Below are positions 49,929 through 59,443 of a stretch of 64,000 bases of DNA, one piece after another. A program made the position numbers and the translations under genes. The stretch's first letter is position 1. Each line of letters begins with the position of its first letter. The DNA is taken from the NCBI RefSeq assembly GCF_031954365.1, contig NZ_JAUSVZ010000002.1. One strand, written 5' to 3'. The notes below the pieces were generated by a model, which did not search any database, was not told the DNA's origin, and saw only the letters and a list, made by a program, of their open reading frames with translations. Origin of the DNA: Brevibacillus aydinogluensis (GTDB taxonomy: Bacteria; Bacillota; Bacilli; Brevibacillales; Brevibacillaceae).

Positions 49929-50591
49929 TCAATGATCCGGCAGGGTAAGCGAACGCGATATGCTTTTTGTTTCCGATTCGTCGCCATCATCTGCCCGGCC
50001 GCTTGCAGCGGCGGTCCAGTTGACCACCCGGCTGGCAATCGTCACCGCCAGGATCGTGTAAAGCGTTTCGCGAATCGGCAGGTACCACAGCGACAGACTG
50101 AGCACCAGCGCGTCCAGCAGCAGAAAGACCGTTCCAATCGACAGTCCGATCTGACGGCTGAGCAGCACGGCCAGGATGTCGTCCCCGCCAGTGGCGCCGC
50201 CATACCGCAAGACGATCCCCGCCCCCCAACCGGTCAGCAGGCCGGACAGCAGGGCGGCCAGCGGCATGAGGCCGCTCAGATCAACGTGCAGCGGCGAGAA
50301 CCGCTCAAACAAATCGTAAAAGACGGAAAAGGCGATGGATGCAATGATGGTGTTGGCCAGAAACTGACGTCCCTTCACGTGAAAAGCGACGAGAAACAGC
50401 GGAATGTCGAGCGCCAGCGTCGTGATCGCCGGCGACAGGTCAAACGCGTACTTGGCCAGCAGGGCCAACCCGACAAACCCGCCCTCCGACAAATGGTTCT
50501 GAGCATTGATGTGATAATACGCAAATGCCAATACAAACGCGCCGAACACAATCCAACACAATTGGCGAACGTACGCAACTGCTCTCCTCAT
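49929..50591 (-). CDS. YitT family membrane protein
   Basis: The 220-residue protein has five or six membrane helices and the YitT motifs NHLSEGGFVGLALLAKY and GAGIVLRYGGATGGDDILAVLL. It lacks the C-terminal DUF2179 domain of full YitT proteins, so it is a short form. Function unknown. No strong ribosome site precedes the ATG. Confidence 0.8.
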   Translation of the reverse strand: MRRAVAYVRQLCWIVFGAFVLAFAYYHINAQNHLSEGGFVGLALLAKYAFDLSPAITTLALDIPLFLVAFHVKGRQFLANTIIASIAFSVFYDLFERFSPLHVDLSGLMPLAALLSGLLTGWGAGIVLRYGGATGGDDILAVLLSRQIGLSIGTVFLLLDALVLSLSLWYLPIRETLYTILAVTIASRVVNWTAAASGRADDGDESETKSISRSLTLPDH

Positions 50592-50964
50592 CTGAGATTC
50601 CTCGCATCGTAAACCGTTTTGGCGCGGGCGCCCTTCCGGCTACGGAGGAACTCCTGACGATTCGATCTCGTTTCATATCCATTATCTCGCTTTCGTAGCA
50701 GGTTGGGTCGCCCAAGAGACGATCAACAGCTACGTCGCTAGATGTAGGAGAGGTCATAACGTTTCCAGATGGTCTTATACGGACCCATCGGTATCAAGAT
50801 CCTTTCCTGTTTGATGGCTCCATTTTACCATAATCAGGGGGGAGGCGTCGAACGGCCGGAAGGCGCAAAAAGCGGCGACTTCGCGGAAAAAACCGCCCTT
50901 TTCCGTGTTTGGACTGCGTACGTCATTGATCCCCGCAGATTTTCGCTGTTTCCGTTGTTTTGGG

Positions 50965-51044
50965 CCAGATGTTTGCCCCTTGTCCGCGCCTCGTTTTGGA
51001 GCGGACATGATCCAGGCCCCTATCACCCATGCGCCACGTACTTT
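50965..51044 (+). repeat. Dispersed repeat, copy 3 (shortened)
   Basis: CCAGATGTTTGCCCC, CGCGCCTCGTTTTGGAGCG, CCTATCACCCATGCGCC and TACTTTG correspond in order to copy 1; the block with GTCAAGCGAGCGAGC is deleted. It ends three bases from the iolC stop. The rest of the gap (50592-50964) shows no gene; only a weak GC hairpin near 50872-50906 could end the iol transcript. Confidence 0.65.
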
Positions 51045-51047
51045 GAG

Positions 51048-52055
51048 TCAGCGTACACCTTCCCCGCTGCGGCACTGTTGGATATAGCGTTCGATCTGCT
51101 CCACCGTCGGCATCGCCTCCGAGCAGCTGTGGGAGGAAATGACAATCGCGGCGGCAGCAGCCCCGTATTCCATCGCCTTCGCAATGTCCCATCCCTGCAT
51201 CAGTCCGTAGATCAGAGCGGCGGCATAAGAATCTCCCGCACCAAACGTCTTGACCACCTTGGCCGGAAAAACCGTTCCCGTATAACACTGGCCGTCGTTG
51301 GTGTACGCGACGGAACCGTTTTTCCCGTGTTTGATCAAGACGATTTTGGCCCGGCAGTCAAACCACCTTCTCGCCGTGACGGCGTCATCGTGCCGGTCAT
51401 TGCGATCAAAGTGTTCCATCCGGTCAAATTCTTCCCGGGTGCCGATCAGGACGTCACACTTTTCGGCAGCCAGCTTGTAGTAGATCGCCGTTTCTTCCGC
51501 AGAAGTCCACGTGTACGGACGGTAGTCGAGATCAAAAAACGTCACGACGCCGTGCCTATTGGCGTAGTCCAGGGCAAGAAACACCGCTTCTCGCGACGGG
51601 CTCTTCGCCAGCGCCGTGCCGGTGATCAGGATCGCTTTGGCATTTTGAATCGTCTCTTCCTTCACGTCGTTGGGTTCCAGCCGCAAATCCGCGGTATTCT
51701 CCCGATACATCAGGATGCTGCAATCGGTTGGGCTTTTGATTTCGGTAAACGTCAGCCCCGTTACGCTGCCCGACCGGTCGACGATTACCTGGGAGGTGTC
51801 AATCTGATTCTGTTTCAGGTAATTGACGATAAACCGCCCCATCTGATCTTCCGCCACCCGGCCGATAAACCCCGTTTTCATCCCCAACCGGGACAAGCCG
51901 ATGGCGATGTTGGCCGGGGAGCCGCCCACGTATTTGGTAAAGGTCGTCACTTCTTCCATCGGGCGGTTGATCTCATTGGCATTCAGGTCGATGCACAGCC
52001 TGCCGATCGCGATGAAGTCCATCGGCTTGCGGCTGTCAAAGGTCAGATTGTTCAT
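51048..52055 (-). CDS. iolC: 5-dehydro-2-deoxygluconokinase
   Basis: The 335-residue PfkB-family kinase (FIAIGRLCIDLNANEINRPMEEVTTFTKYVGGSPANIAIGLSRLG at the start, the anion hole KTFGAGDSYAAALIYGL at the end) phosphorylates 2-deoxy-5-keto-gluconate in inositol catabolism. Overlaps the iolB end by 4 bases (ATGA), start 52055 after AAGGGG. Last gene of the iol operon; the next enzyme, IolJ, is not in the window. Confidence 0.94.
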   Translation of the reverse strand: MNNLTFDSRKPMDFIAIGRLCIDLNANEINRPMEEVTTFTKYVGGSPANIAIGLSRLGMKTGFIGRVAEDQMGRFIVNYLKQNQIDTSQVIVDRSGSVTGLTFTEIKSPTDCSILMYRENTADLRLEPNDVKEETIQNAKAILITGTALAKSPSREAVFLALDYANRHGVVTFFDLDYRPYTWTSAEETAIYYKLAAEKCDVLIGTREEFDRMEHFDRNDRHDDAVTARRWFDCRAKIVLIKHGKNGSVAYTNDGQCYTGTVFPAKVVKTFGAGDSYAAALIYGLMQGWDIAKAMEYGAAAAAIVISSHSCSEAMPTVEQIERYIQQCRSGEGVR

Positions 52056-52897
52056 GGAGCATCCCCTTCCCTTCCATCCTGCCGGCTGGCCATTTTGCTT
52101 GCCATTACCCACTCATGGGCCGGATCGTTCTGAAATTTCCACGTACGTACCGGTCCCGCCATGACGTTTAAATAGTAGACGTCATAGCCGGGCGGGGCGG
52201 AAACGGGGTGATACCCTTTGGGGACCAGTACCGCATCGCCATCGTGCACGGTCAGCGTCTCATCTAGTGAGCGGTCGTCCGTGTACACGCGCTGTACGGC
52301 GAAACCGTGACCGGGATTGATTTTGTAGTAATACGTTTCCTCCAGATAAGATTCATGCGGCAGATTGTCCTGATCGTGCTTGTGCGGCGGATAGCTGGAC
52401 CAGTGGCCTTCCGGTGTGAACACTTCCACCACCAGCAAACTGTCCGCCGGCTGCTGTTCCGGCAGAATGTTGTGAATTCTTCGCTCGATGTTGCCCGCTC
52501 CCCGCTGCTCAACACCGATGTCGGCGGGAGAAATCAGGCGGGCGGGGTACGTTCCTTTCCCCGGCGCCCGACAGACCGCCAGTTCCACGTCCGTTACAGC
52601 TGTTACTTCGCAATGGTCGCCCGGAGGGACGTACACGGCATACGGCGGTACTTTTTCAAAAACGTTCATGCGCTGGCCGATGCTTTCCCATGCTGCGCGG
52701 GCGGTGGCGGCATGAGCGATGCCCGTCAACAGCACGATGCACACTTCCTGATCGCCGGTATGCTTTTTCAGTGTCTGCCCTTTTGACAGCGCGTACACCT
52801 CAAAGCCGATGTATTTCCACCCTGCCGATTCCGGGGTAACGCGCAGCACCAACCCTGCTTCGTCCGGTCGGGAACCGGGAACAATCAGCGTACTCAT
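52052..52897 (-). CDS. iolB: 5-deoxy-glucuronate isomerase
   Basis: The 281-residue KduI/IolB bicupin has metal-ligand motif SSYPPHKHD (residues about 165-175) and PKGYHPVSAPPGYDVYYLNVMAGP. It isomerises 5-deoxy-glucuronate to 2-deoxy-5-keto-gluconate. The ATG at 52897 follows GGAGGGA, and the longer frame to 53014 overlaps iolE. Ten bases after iolE. Confidence 0.94.
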   Translation of the reverse strand: MSTLIVPGSRPDEAGLVLRVTPESAGWKYIGFEVYALSKGQTLKKHTGDQEVCIVLLTGIAHAATARAAWESIGQRMNVFEKVPPYAVYVPPGDHCEVTAVTDVELAVCRAPGKGTYPARLISPADIGVEQRGAGNIERRIHNILPEQQPADSLLVVEVFTPEGHWSSYPPHKHDQDNLPHESYLEETYYYKINPGHGFAVQRVYTDDRSLDETLTVHDGDAVLVPKGYHPVSAPPGYDVYYLNVMAGPVRTWKFQNDPAHEWVMASKMASRQDGREGDAP

Positions 52898-52907
52898 CGT
52901 CTCCCTC

Positions 52908-53825
52908 CTATCTCTGCTTCGCCGCTGACCGAATCGTCGCCTCGAGATATTCTTTTGCCCGCTGCGCATACGTGTAGGGATGAGCGACAGCCGGGTCCTG
53001 TTCCGCTTCGACAATCAGCCAGCCCGTGTAGCCGTTTTCCAGCAGCTTCTGTATGATCGGCGCAAAGTCAATGCAGCCATCGCCCGGCACCGTGAACATT
53101 CCCAGCTTTACCGCCGTGAGAAAATCCAGGTTCTGCTGCCGGACATGCTCCAGCACATCCCGGCGGACGTCTTTCAGATGGACGTACTGGATTCGCTGTC
53201 CGTGCTTCTCTGCCAGTGCCAGCGGATCGTATCCGCCGTACAGCGCATGCCCGGTATCGAACAGCAAATGCACCAGGGCCGGGTCGGTCGTCTCCATGAG
53301 CCGATCGATCTCGTCCGCCGTTTCCACCACGGTGCCGGCGTGGTAATGATAGACGAGCTTCATGCCGTGTTCCCGGCACAGGCGGGCCGCCCGATGCAGT
53401 CCCTCCACCAGCGACTCCCACTGGTCATCCGTCAGTTTGCGGACTGCCGTGTCGCCCGGTGCGCGCCGGGGGTCCCAATGCATCGACCCGCCCATCTCGC
53501 AGGCGATCACATGCTCGCAGCCCATTTCCTTCAGATAACGCACCCATGAGCCAAAAATCTGCAATTCCTCTTCCAGACGGTTGGCGTCCGAAAACAGCGT
53601 CGCCACAAACTTGCTGGCCAGCTGTATGCCGTACGCGTCCAGTTTGGCCTTCAGCGCCGCAGGTTCCTGCATGAACAGGCGACCCATTTCAGTGGCAACA
53701 TAGCCGAGTGCAGACATTTCGGACAAAACCTGATCCTGCGTGTAATGGTCGCCGAGGCCGGGAATATCGTCATTCACCCAGCCGATGGGGGCGATTCCGA
53801 TGCGAAAGGGATTGGGTTGACTCAT
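52908..53825 (-). CDS. iolE: Inosose dehydratase
   Basis: The 305-residue TIM-barrel sugar isomerase/dehydratase starts with IGIAPIGWVNDDIPGLG, the IolE signature, and has HYHAGT, LLFDTGHALYGG and YVHLKD metal residues, ending in a VEAEQDP segment. It dehydrates scyllo-inosose to the dione. IolI/IolH are similar in fold, but the APIGWxNDD motif favours IolE. The start is ATG 53825, 8 bases after GGGG. Confidence 0.93.
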   Translation of the reverse strand: MSQPNPFRIGIAPIGWVNDDIPGLGDHYTQDQVLSEMSALGYVATEMGRLFMQEPAALKAKLDAYGIQLASKFVATLFSDANRLEEELQIFGSWVRYLKEMGCEHVIACEMGGSMHWDPRRAPGDTAVRKLTDDQWESLVEGLHRAARLCREHGMKLVYHYHAGTVVETADEIDRLMETTDPALVHLLFDTGHALYGGYDPLALAEKHGQRIQYVHLKDVRRDVLEHVRQQNLDFLTAVKLGMFTVPGDGCIDFAPIIQKLLENGYTGWLIVEAEQDPAVAHPYTYAQRAKEYLEATIRSAAKQR

Positions 53826-53846
53826 CTTGCACACCCCGTTTTTGGT

Positions 53847-55781
53847 TTAGTATGGTCGTGCGTGTTTCAGGTTCGCTTCCTTTTCCCGATACGCTGCCCT
53901 CACCGCAGCGTTGTGCGAAACCCCCGCGATGCCGACATGCCACCATGCTTCGTACCCGCCGGTCATCGTCTTTGGCAGCACCTTGATGTCGAGCAGGGTA
54001 GACACGGTTTGCCGTTTCGCGTCTGCGATGGCTGCCCGCAGTTCATCTGTCGTCCGAACCCGGTATGTTTTTACGCCGTATCCGGCGGCGCTGCCGGCGT
54101 AATCAACGGTCATCAGGCGGCCGTCCAGGCGACCGGTTTCCGGGTTCCGGTAGCGGAATTCCGTCCCGAAGCTGCCCATGCCGTTACCCATTTGCAGGTT
54201 GTTGATGCACCCGAACGAAGCGTTGTCAAACAGCAGCACATTGATTTTTTTGCCTTCCTGGATGCTCGTCAGCAGTTCGGAATGCAGCATCAGGTAACTG
54301 CCGTCCCCCACCATGGCATAGACTTCTTTGTCCGGTTCGGCCATTTTGACGCCCAGCGCCCCGGCGATTTCATACCCCATGCAGGAGTAACCGTATTCCA
54401 TGTGATAGGTGTTCGGCCGGCGGCATTCCCACATCCGCTGCAGGTCGCCGGGGAGGCTCCCCGAGGCCCCGACGATGATCGCGTCCTCCTCAATCAAGGC
54501 GTTCACCAGACCGATCACCTCGGTTTGCGTCAGACAGGATTGGAAGGTGTCTGCGAATTCGGGCAGCACCTGATCGAGCTGGCCGGCCACTTCCGGCGTG
54601 AACCCCTGCTTCCGGTACTGAATGCTGCGCAGACGGTCCAGCTCTTGCTGCCACGCCTGTTTGGCCTGTTCGATCTCATCCGTGTACCCGGACCGGTATC
54701 CGATCCGTTCCAGTTCGGTTTCCAGCGCGAGCAGGGCCAATTTGGCGTCAGCGACAATTTTCACCGCGTCCAGCTTGCTCGCGTGGTACTCGGAAACGTT
54801 GATCGTGAGCACATCCACATCCGGATGTTGAAACAAGCGTTTCGACCCCGTCGTAAAGTCGGTGAATCTGGTGCCGATTCCGATGACGACATCCGCCTCT
54901 TTGGCCATCCGATTGGCCGCGAGGTTTCCGGTCACGCCGATGCCTCCCAGATTGTACGCATGACCGCTGTCCACCGCGCTTTTCCCGGCCTGGGTCTCCC
55001 CGTACGGAATGTGAAACGTTTCGGAAAAGCGCCGCAGGGCATCAGCCGCGTCGGAATAACGAACGCCCCCGCCGCAGATGATGATCGGCTTTTTCTTGTG
55101 CCGCAGCAGCTCCACCGCATCGCGCAGCGCCGATTCGCTCGGAATCCGGCGGTCGATCCGGTGGACGCGCTTTTGGAAGAAAGACTCGGGAAAGTCATAC
55201 ACTTCTCCCTGTACATCCTGAGGGAGGCAGATGGTTACCGCCCCTGTATCAGCCTGATCGGTGAGCACGCGCATGGCGTTGAGCATGGCGGTCATCAACT
55301 GTTCCGGTCGGTTTACCCGATCCCAGTACTTGCTGACAGCGCGGAAAGCGTCATTGGTGGTGATGGTCAGGTCATGGCCGTGTTCGATCTGCTGCAAAAC
55401 GGGGTCCGGCTGCCTGGTGGCAAACGTATCGCCAGGCAGCAGCAGGACCGGTATCTGATTGGCGGTCGCCGTCGCCGCGGCTGTCAGCATGTTGGCCGCA
55501 CCCGGCCCAACCGACGACGTGCATGCCATGATCTGCCGACGGTTTTTTTGCTTGGCAAAGGCCACCGCGGCGTGTGCCATCCCCTGCTCATTTCGCCCCT
55601 GGTACACTTCCAGCTCTTCCGCATATTCTTCCAGCGCCTGGCCAAGTCCCAGTACATTTCCGTGGCCAAATATGGTGAAGATTCCCTTGACGAACCGCTC
55701 CTGCCTGCCGTCCCATTCCACATACTGCTGCTGCAAAAAGGCTACCAACGCTTGCGCCGTTGTCAGTCTCCTCGTCTTCAT
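53847..55781 (-). CDS. iolD: 3D-(3,5/4)-trihydroxycyclohexane-1,2-dione acylhydrolase
   Basis: This 644-residue thiamine-diphosphate enzyme opens the ring of the dione to 5-deoxy-glucuronate. Seen: the N-terminal GRNEQGMAHAAVAFAK (the ThDP glutamate), SVGPGAANMLTA, the central domain GIGVTGNLAANRMAKEADVVIGIGTRFTDF, and the ThDP-Mg motif MVGDGSYLMLHSELLTSIQEG...FDNASFGCINNLQ. Length is normal. It follows the permease gene by 50 bases. Confidence 0.96.
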   Translation of the reverse strand: MKTRRLTTAQALVAFLQQQYVEWDGRQERFVKGIFTIFGHGNVLGLGQALEEYAEELEVYQGRNEQGMAHAAVAFAKQKNRRQIMACTSSVGPGAANMLTAAATATANQIPVLLLPGDTFATRQPDPVLQQIEHGHDLTITTNDAFRAVSKYWDRVNRPEQLMTAMLNAMRVLTDQADTGAVTICLPQDVQGEVYDFPESFFQKRVHRIDRRIPSESALRDAVELLRHKKKPIIICGGGVRYSDAADALRRFSETFHIPYGETQAGKSAVDSGHAYNLGGIGVTGNLAANRMAKEADVVIGIGTRFTDFTTGSKRLFQHPDVDVLTINVSEYHASKLDAVKIVADAKLALLALETELERIGYRSGYTDEIEQAKQAWQQELDRLRSIQYRKQGFTPEVAGQLDQVLPEFADTFQSCLTQTEVIGLVNALIEEDAIIVGASGSLPGDLQRMWECRRPNTYHMEYGYSCMGYEIAGALGVKMAEPDKEVYAMVGDGSYLMLHSELLTSIQEGKKINVLLFDNASFGCINNLQMGNGMGSFGTEFRYRNPETGRLDGRLMTVDYAGSAAGYGVKTYRVRTTDELRAAIADAKRQTVSTLLDIKVLPKTMTGGYEAWWHVGIAGVSHNAAVRAAYREKEANLKHARPY

Positions 55782-55831
55782 TCCGTTCGTGTCCCACCTT
55801 TCGCATCTTGCCGGAACTCACGATTTTTGTT

Positions 55832-56836
55832 TCAGGATTTTCTGTTTTTCCGGGCGTCGAGAAAGACAGCGGTGACAATGATCCCGCCCTTCAAGATCTG
55901 CTGCCAGTACGAGGATACGTTGAGCAGGTCGAGACCGTTGTTCATCACGCCGATGATCAGCGCCCCGATAATGGTGCCGCCAATCGTTCCGATCCCGCCG
56001 GACAGGCTGGTGCCGCCAATCACCGCTGCGGCGATCGCGTCCAGTTCATACATCACGCCGGCCGTCGGCTGACCGGAGGCGATCCGGGACGTCAGGATGA
56101 TCCCGGCAATCGAAGAGAGCAAACCGGCATAGGCGTAAATCATGATCTTATACCTGTCGACCGGAATCCCCGCGATCCTCGCAGCTTGTTCATTCCCGCC
56201 CATCGCATAGACGTACTTGCCAAATTTCGTTTTGGTCAGCAGGAGATAAGAAACCAGTCCGACCAGGGCAAATATGATGATGGGCAGCGGTATTCCGAAC
56301 ACCGCTCCCTGGCCGATGAACCTGAACGAATCGGACAGATTTCCGATCGGTCTTCCGTCACTGAAGAGCAGCGCTGCCCCTCGCGCCCCGGTCATCATCC
56401 CCAGGGTGACGATAAACGGGGCAATTTTTCCTTTGGCAATAATCGTCCCGTTGATCACTCCTGTCAAAAGCCCGATCCCCAGTCCGACGGCGATCGGAAC
56501 CACGAGCGGATAGCTGTCCGGATGCGCGAAAGACGCGACAACTACGGACACGAGCGCGATCACGGAACCGGATGAGAGGTCGATCCCGGTGGTGATGATG
56601 ACCATCGTGACGCCAATCGCCACAATGCCGACGATCGACATCTGCCTGACGATATTGAGCAAATTGCCAGATGTAAAGAACGTAGGGGACAGAATCGACA
56701 TCACCAGGATCAGCGCGATCAGAATAAAAAGCATCCCGTATCGTCCGAAGAGGCGGAAGGCCGTTTCTTTCCAGCGGCGTTTTCCGACTGCTTCGGACTT
56801 GTTTGGCTTGTTTGCGATCGTCACTTCACTGTTCAT
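55832..56836 (-). CDS. Sugar ABC transporter permease (RbsC-like)
   Basis: The 334-residue membrane protein with about 9-10 helices has the RbsC/BPD_transp_2 pattern: LNIVRQMSIVGIVAIGVTMVIITTGIDLSSGSVIALVSV and the loop GGNEQAARIAGIPVDRYKI, then DAIAAAVIGGTSLSGG. Partner of the following ATPase and lipoprotein; its location in the iol operon suggests myo-inositol or a derivative as substrate. ATG 56836 after GGAGG. Confidence 0.92.
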   Translation of the reverse strand: MNSEVTIANKPNKSEAVGKRRWKETAFRLFGRYGMLFILIALILVMSILSPTFFTSGNLLNIVRQMSIVGIVAIGVTMVIITTGIDLSSGSVIALVSVVVASFAHPDSYPLVVPIAVGLGIGLLTGVINGTIIAKGKIAPFIVTLGMMTGARGAALLFSDGRPIGNLSDSFRFIGQGAVFGIPLPIIIFALVGLVSYLLLTKTKFGKYVYAMGGNEQAARIAGIPVDRYKIMIYAYAGLLSSIAGIILTSRIASGQPTAGVMYELDAIAAAVIGGTSLSGGIGTIGGTIIGALIIGVMNNGLDLLNVSSYWQQILKGGIIVTAVFLDARKNRKS

Positions 56837-56863
56837 CCGCACGTCCTCCAGACTTGTATGAGA

Positions 56864-58369
56864 CTAGCTGGCGATCAGCTCGCCGGTCGCCAACTGCATG
56901 ATTTTTTCCTGGGTCGCCTCCTCCCGGCGCAATTCCCCCATTTTTCGTCCTTCGTGCATTACGATGACCCGGTCGCTCACACCCAATATTTCCGGAAGTT
57001 CGGAGGAAATCACCACGATGGCTTTGCCCTTTTGGGCCAGATCGGCAATCAGTTGGTAGATTTCCAATTTGGCCCCCACATCGATCCCGCGCGTCGGCTC
57101 ATCCAGGATCAAGATGTCGGGATCGTGAAGCAGCCAGCGGGCAAGCAGCGCTTTTTGCTGATTCCCGCCGCTCAGATACTTGATCGTTTGAGACAGGCTC
57201 GGCGTCTTGATGGCCAGCTGCTCACACTGCTGCCGACAATCGGCCTGGATTTGCCCGGCATTGAGAAAGCCGCAGGTTGTGTAGCGATCGATGTTCACCG
57301 TGATCATGTTGTCCTGCACCGACAGCGGGAGGAACAGGCCCGTTCCCTTCCGATCCTCTGTCAAAAATCCCATCCCGCACCGAATCGCATCGCGCGGCGA
57401 ACGAATCGCCGTTTTCCTGCCCTTCACCACGATCTCACCGGAATCGGGAGGCACAATCCCAAATACGCTCTCCATTACCTCCGTTCTGCCAGACCCCATC
57501 AGCCCTGCAAAGCCGACAACCTCTCCCCGGCGGACTTCGAAGCTGACGTCCGCGAATTTCCCCGCTCTGGTCAGACGGTTGACCGCCAGCACGACCTCTC
57601 CGATGTCCGCACGCTTTTTCTGAAACACGTGATGCAGCTCCCGCCCCACCATCATTTCGATCAGGTGCTCCTTGCTGATGCGGTCGCTCGGCCTTGTGCC
57701 CACGTACTTTCCATCGCGCAGGACCGTTATCTCGTCCGTGATCTGCGCCAGTTCTTCCATTTTGTGCGTAATGTAGATCATGGACACGCCTTCCTTTTTC
57801 AGCGATCGAATGATGGAAAACAGATGCTGGACTTCTTTTTCCGTGATCGCGGAGGTCGGTTCGTCCATGATGATCAGCTTGGCTTGGCGGGAAATCGCCT
57901 TGGCGATCTCGACCATTTGCGTATGGGCGATGCTAAGGTCAACCATCCTTGCCCGCGGGTCGATGTCAATCTCCAGCCGCTCGAACAGCCGTCTCGTGTT
58001 TTCCTCCATCTCCCTCTGCTTCACCCACCCCGTAAACCGGTAACTGGGCTCTCTTCCCAAAAAGATGTTCTCGGCCACGGTCATGTAGGGGATCGGGCTG
58101 AGCTCCTGGTGAATCATTGCGATCCCTTTGTCGAGCGCCTGTTTGACATTGGACAGCTTCAGCTCTTCCCCGTCAAAGATAATGCGCCCGCTGTCCGGAC
58201 TGTACATCCCGATCAGGATTTTCATCAGGGTTGATTTGCCCGCGCCATTCTCCCCCAGCAGGGCGTGTACGGTCCCTTTCCTCACCTTGAGCTGTACGCG
58301 GTCCAGAGCTTTTACTCCCGGAAATGCCTTGGAGATATTCTCCATTTCCAGGATGTACGTGCTGTGCAT
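56864..58369 (-). CDS. Sugar ABC transporter ATPase (RbsA-like, two ABC domains)
   Basis: The 501-residue protein has two nucleotide-binding halves. The first has Walker A GENGAGKST and signature DLSIAHTQMVEIAKA; the second has a degenerate Walker A (GLMGSGRTE) and an intact signature LSGGNQQKALLARWL, as in RbsA/MglA. It couples ATP hydrolysis to uptake through the RbsC-like permease. Confidence 0.95.
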   Translation of the reverse strand: MHSTYILEMENISKAFPGVKALDRVQLKVRKGTVHALLGENGAGKSTLMKILIGMYSPDSGRIIFDGEELKLSNVKQALDKGIAMIHQELSPIPYMTVAENIFLGREPSYRFTGWVKQREMEENTRRLFERLEIDIDPRARMVDLSIAHTQMVEIAKAISRQAKLIIMDEPTSAITEKEVQHLFSIIRSLKKEGVSMIYITHKMEELAQITDEITVLRDGKYVGTRPSDRISKEHLIEMMVGRELHHVFQKKRADIGEVVLAVNRLTRAGKFADVSFEVRRGEVVGFAGLMGSGRTEVMESVFGIVPPDSGEIVVKGRKTAIRSPRDAIRCGMGFLTEDRKGTGLFLPLSVQDNMITVNIDRYTTCGFLNAGQIQADCRQQCEQLAIKTPSLSQTIKYLSGGNQQKALLARWLLHDPDILILDEPTRGIDVGAKLEIYQLIADLAQKGKAIVVISSELPEILGVSDRVIVMHEGRKMGELRREEATQEKIMQLATGELIAS

Positions 58370-58385
58370 GACGACTCCCCCCGCT

Positions 58386-59360
58386 TTACTGCCATTTTTT
58401 CATGTACTCGTCCACGTTCTCTTTGGTTACCAGTTCATACGGAATCCAGTTGAACTTTTCCACCTTTTCGCCTTTGGCCGCTTTGATCGCCACTTCCAGG
58501 CCGCCTTGTCCCTGGCCGATCGCATTTTGATACACCGTCACCTGCAATTTTCCGGCTTTTACGTATTCCAACGCATCCGGAGTGGCATCGACGCCGGCCA
58601 CGACGACGTCGTTCAGTTTTCCTGCCGCTTCGAGCGCCATGATCGCGCCGATGGCCATTTCATCATTGTTGGAGACAACAGCGTCGATTTGCTTTCCGGA
58701 CTGGAGCCAGTTTTCCATCAAGGCCATGCCTTTGGCCCGATCCCATTCTGCCGTTCCTTCCAAGACCACCTGCATGTCCGGGTACCGCTCGATGACCTGC
58801 TTGTTCCCTTCCGTTCGCTTGATCTGCGCCTCGTGCCCCATCTGTCCGTTCATGATCGCGATGTTTCCTTTTCCGCCGAGCAGTTTTGCCACTTCCTCCA
58901 TTTCCATGAGACCAGCCTTGATGGATTCGGACCCCACATAGGCGGTGGCCGCTTCCACCCCGTCGTATATGCGGTTCACGACCACGATCGGCAGATTGGC
59001 CTGGTTTGCTTTTTCGACCAGATTGGGCGCGGACGTGGTATCGACGGGAATCAGCACGATCGCGTCCACTTTCTGCTGGATGAAATTCTCCACCTGGGAG
59101 AGCTGCTTGCTGGCGTCATTCATCGCATCGACGTAAATCACTTCCACGTTCTCCTGCGTTTTTTCGTACTGTTTCATACCGTCCTGCAGGTAGCTCAACC
59201 ACTTGTCATCAAAGTCGGGAAGCGCTGCGCCGATCACAATCTTGTCCTTCTTGTCAGAGCCTGCCTGCTGCGCTGTCTCCTGGTCGGCTCCGCATCCGGC
59301 GACCAAGACAGCGACCAGACATACAATCAACCACCATGCACCCTTTTTTTGTCCCTTCAT
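58386..59360 (-). CDS. Sugar-binding lipoprotein of the ABC importer
   Basis: The 324-residue protein has a lipoprotein signal (CLVAVLVAGC, cysteine about residue 23) and a Peripla_BP_4 fold: VIGAALPDFDDKWLSYLQDGMKQYEK, DAIVLIPVDTTSAPNLVEKA, NGQMGHEAQIKRTEG and NDEMAIGAIMALEAAG. Similar to RbsB and inositol-binding IbpA. It should bring a cyclitol or sugar to the permease. Terminal gap to iolG is 83 bases without a terminator. Confidence 0.93.
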   Translation of the reverse strand: MKGQKKGAWWLIVCLVAVLVAGCGADQETAQQAGSDKKDKIVIGAALPDFDDKWLSYLQDGMKQYEKTQENVEVIYVDAMNDASKQLSQVENFIQQKVDAIVLIPVDTTSAPNLVEKANQANLPIVVVNRIYDGVEAATAYVGSESIKAGLMEMEEVAKLLGGKGNIAIMNGQMGHEAQIKRTEGNKQVIERYPDMQVVLEGTAEWDRAKGMALMENWLQSGKQIDAVVSNNDEMAIGAIMALEAAGKLNDVVVAGVDATPDALEYVKAGKLQVTVYQNAIGQGQGGLEVAIKAAKGEKVEKFNWIPYELVTKENVDEYMKKWQ

Positions 59361-59443
59361 GAATAGCCCCCTCCTTATTTGCAGGCGATCCTGCCCGTTT
59401 GCACGCCGCGTTCCATCGTAGACAGGTAGACCCGATCCGCTCT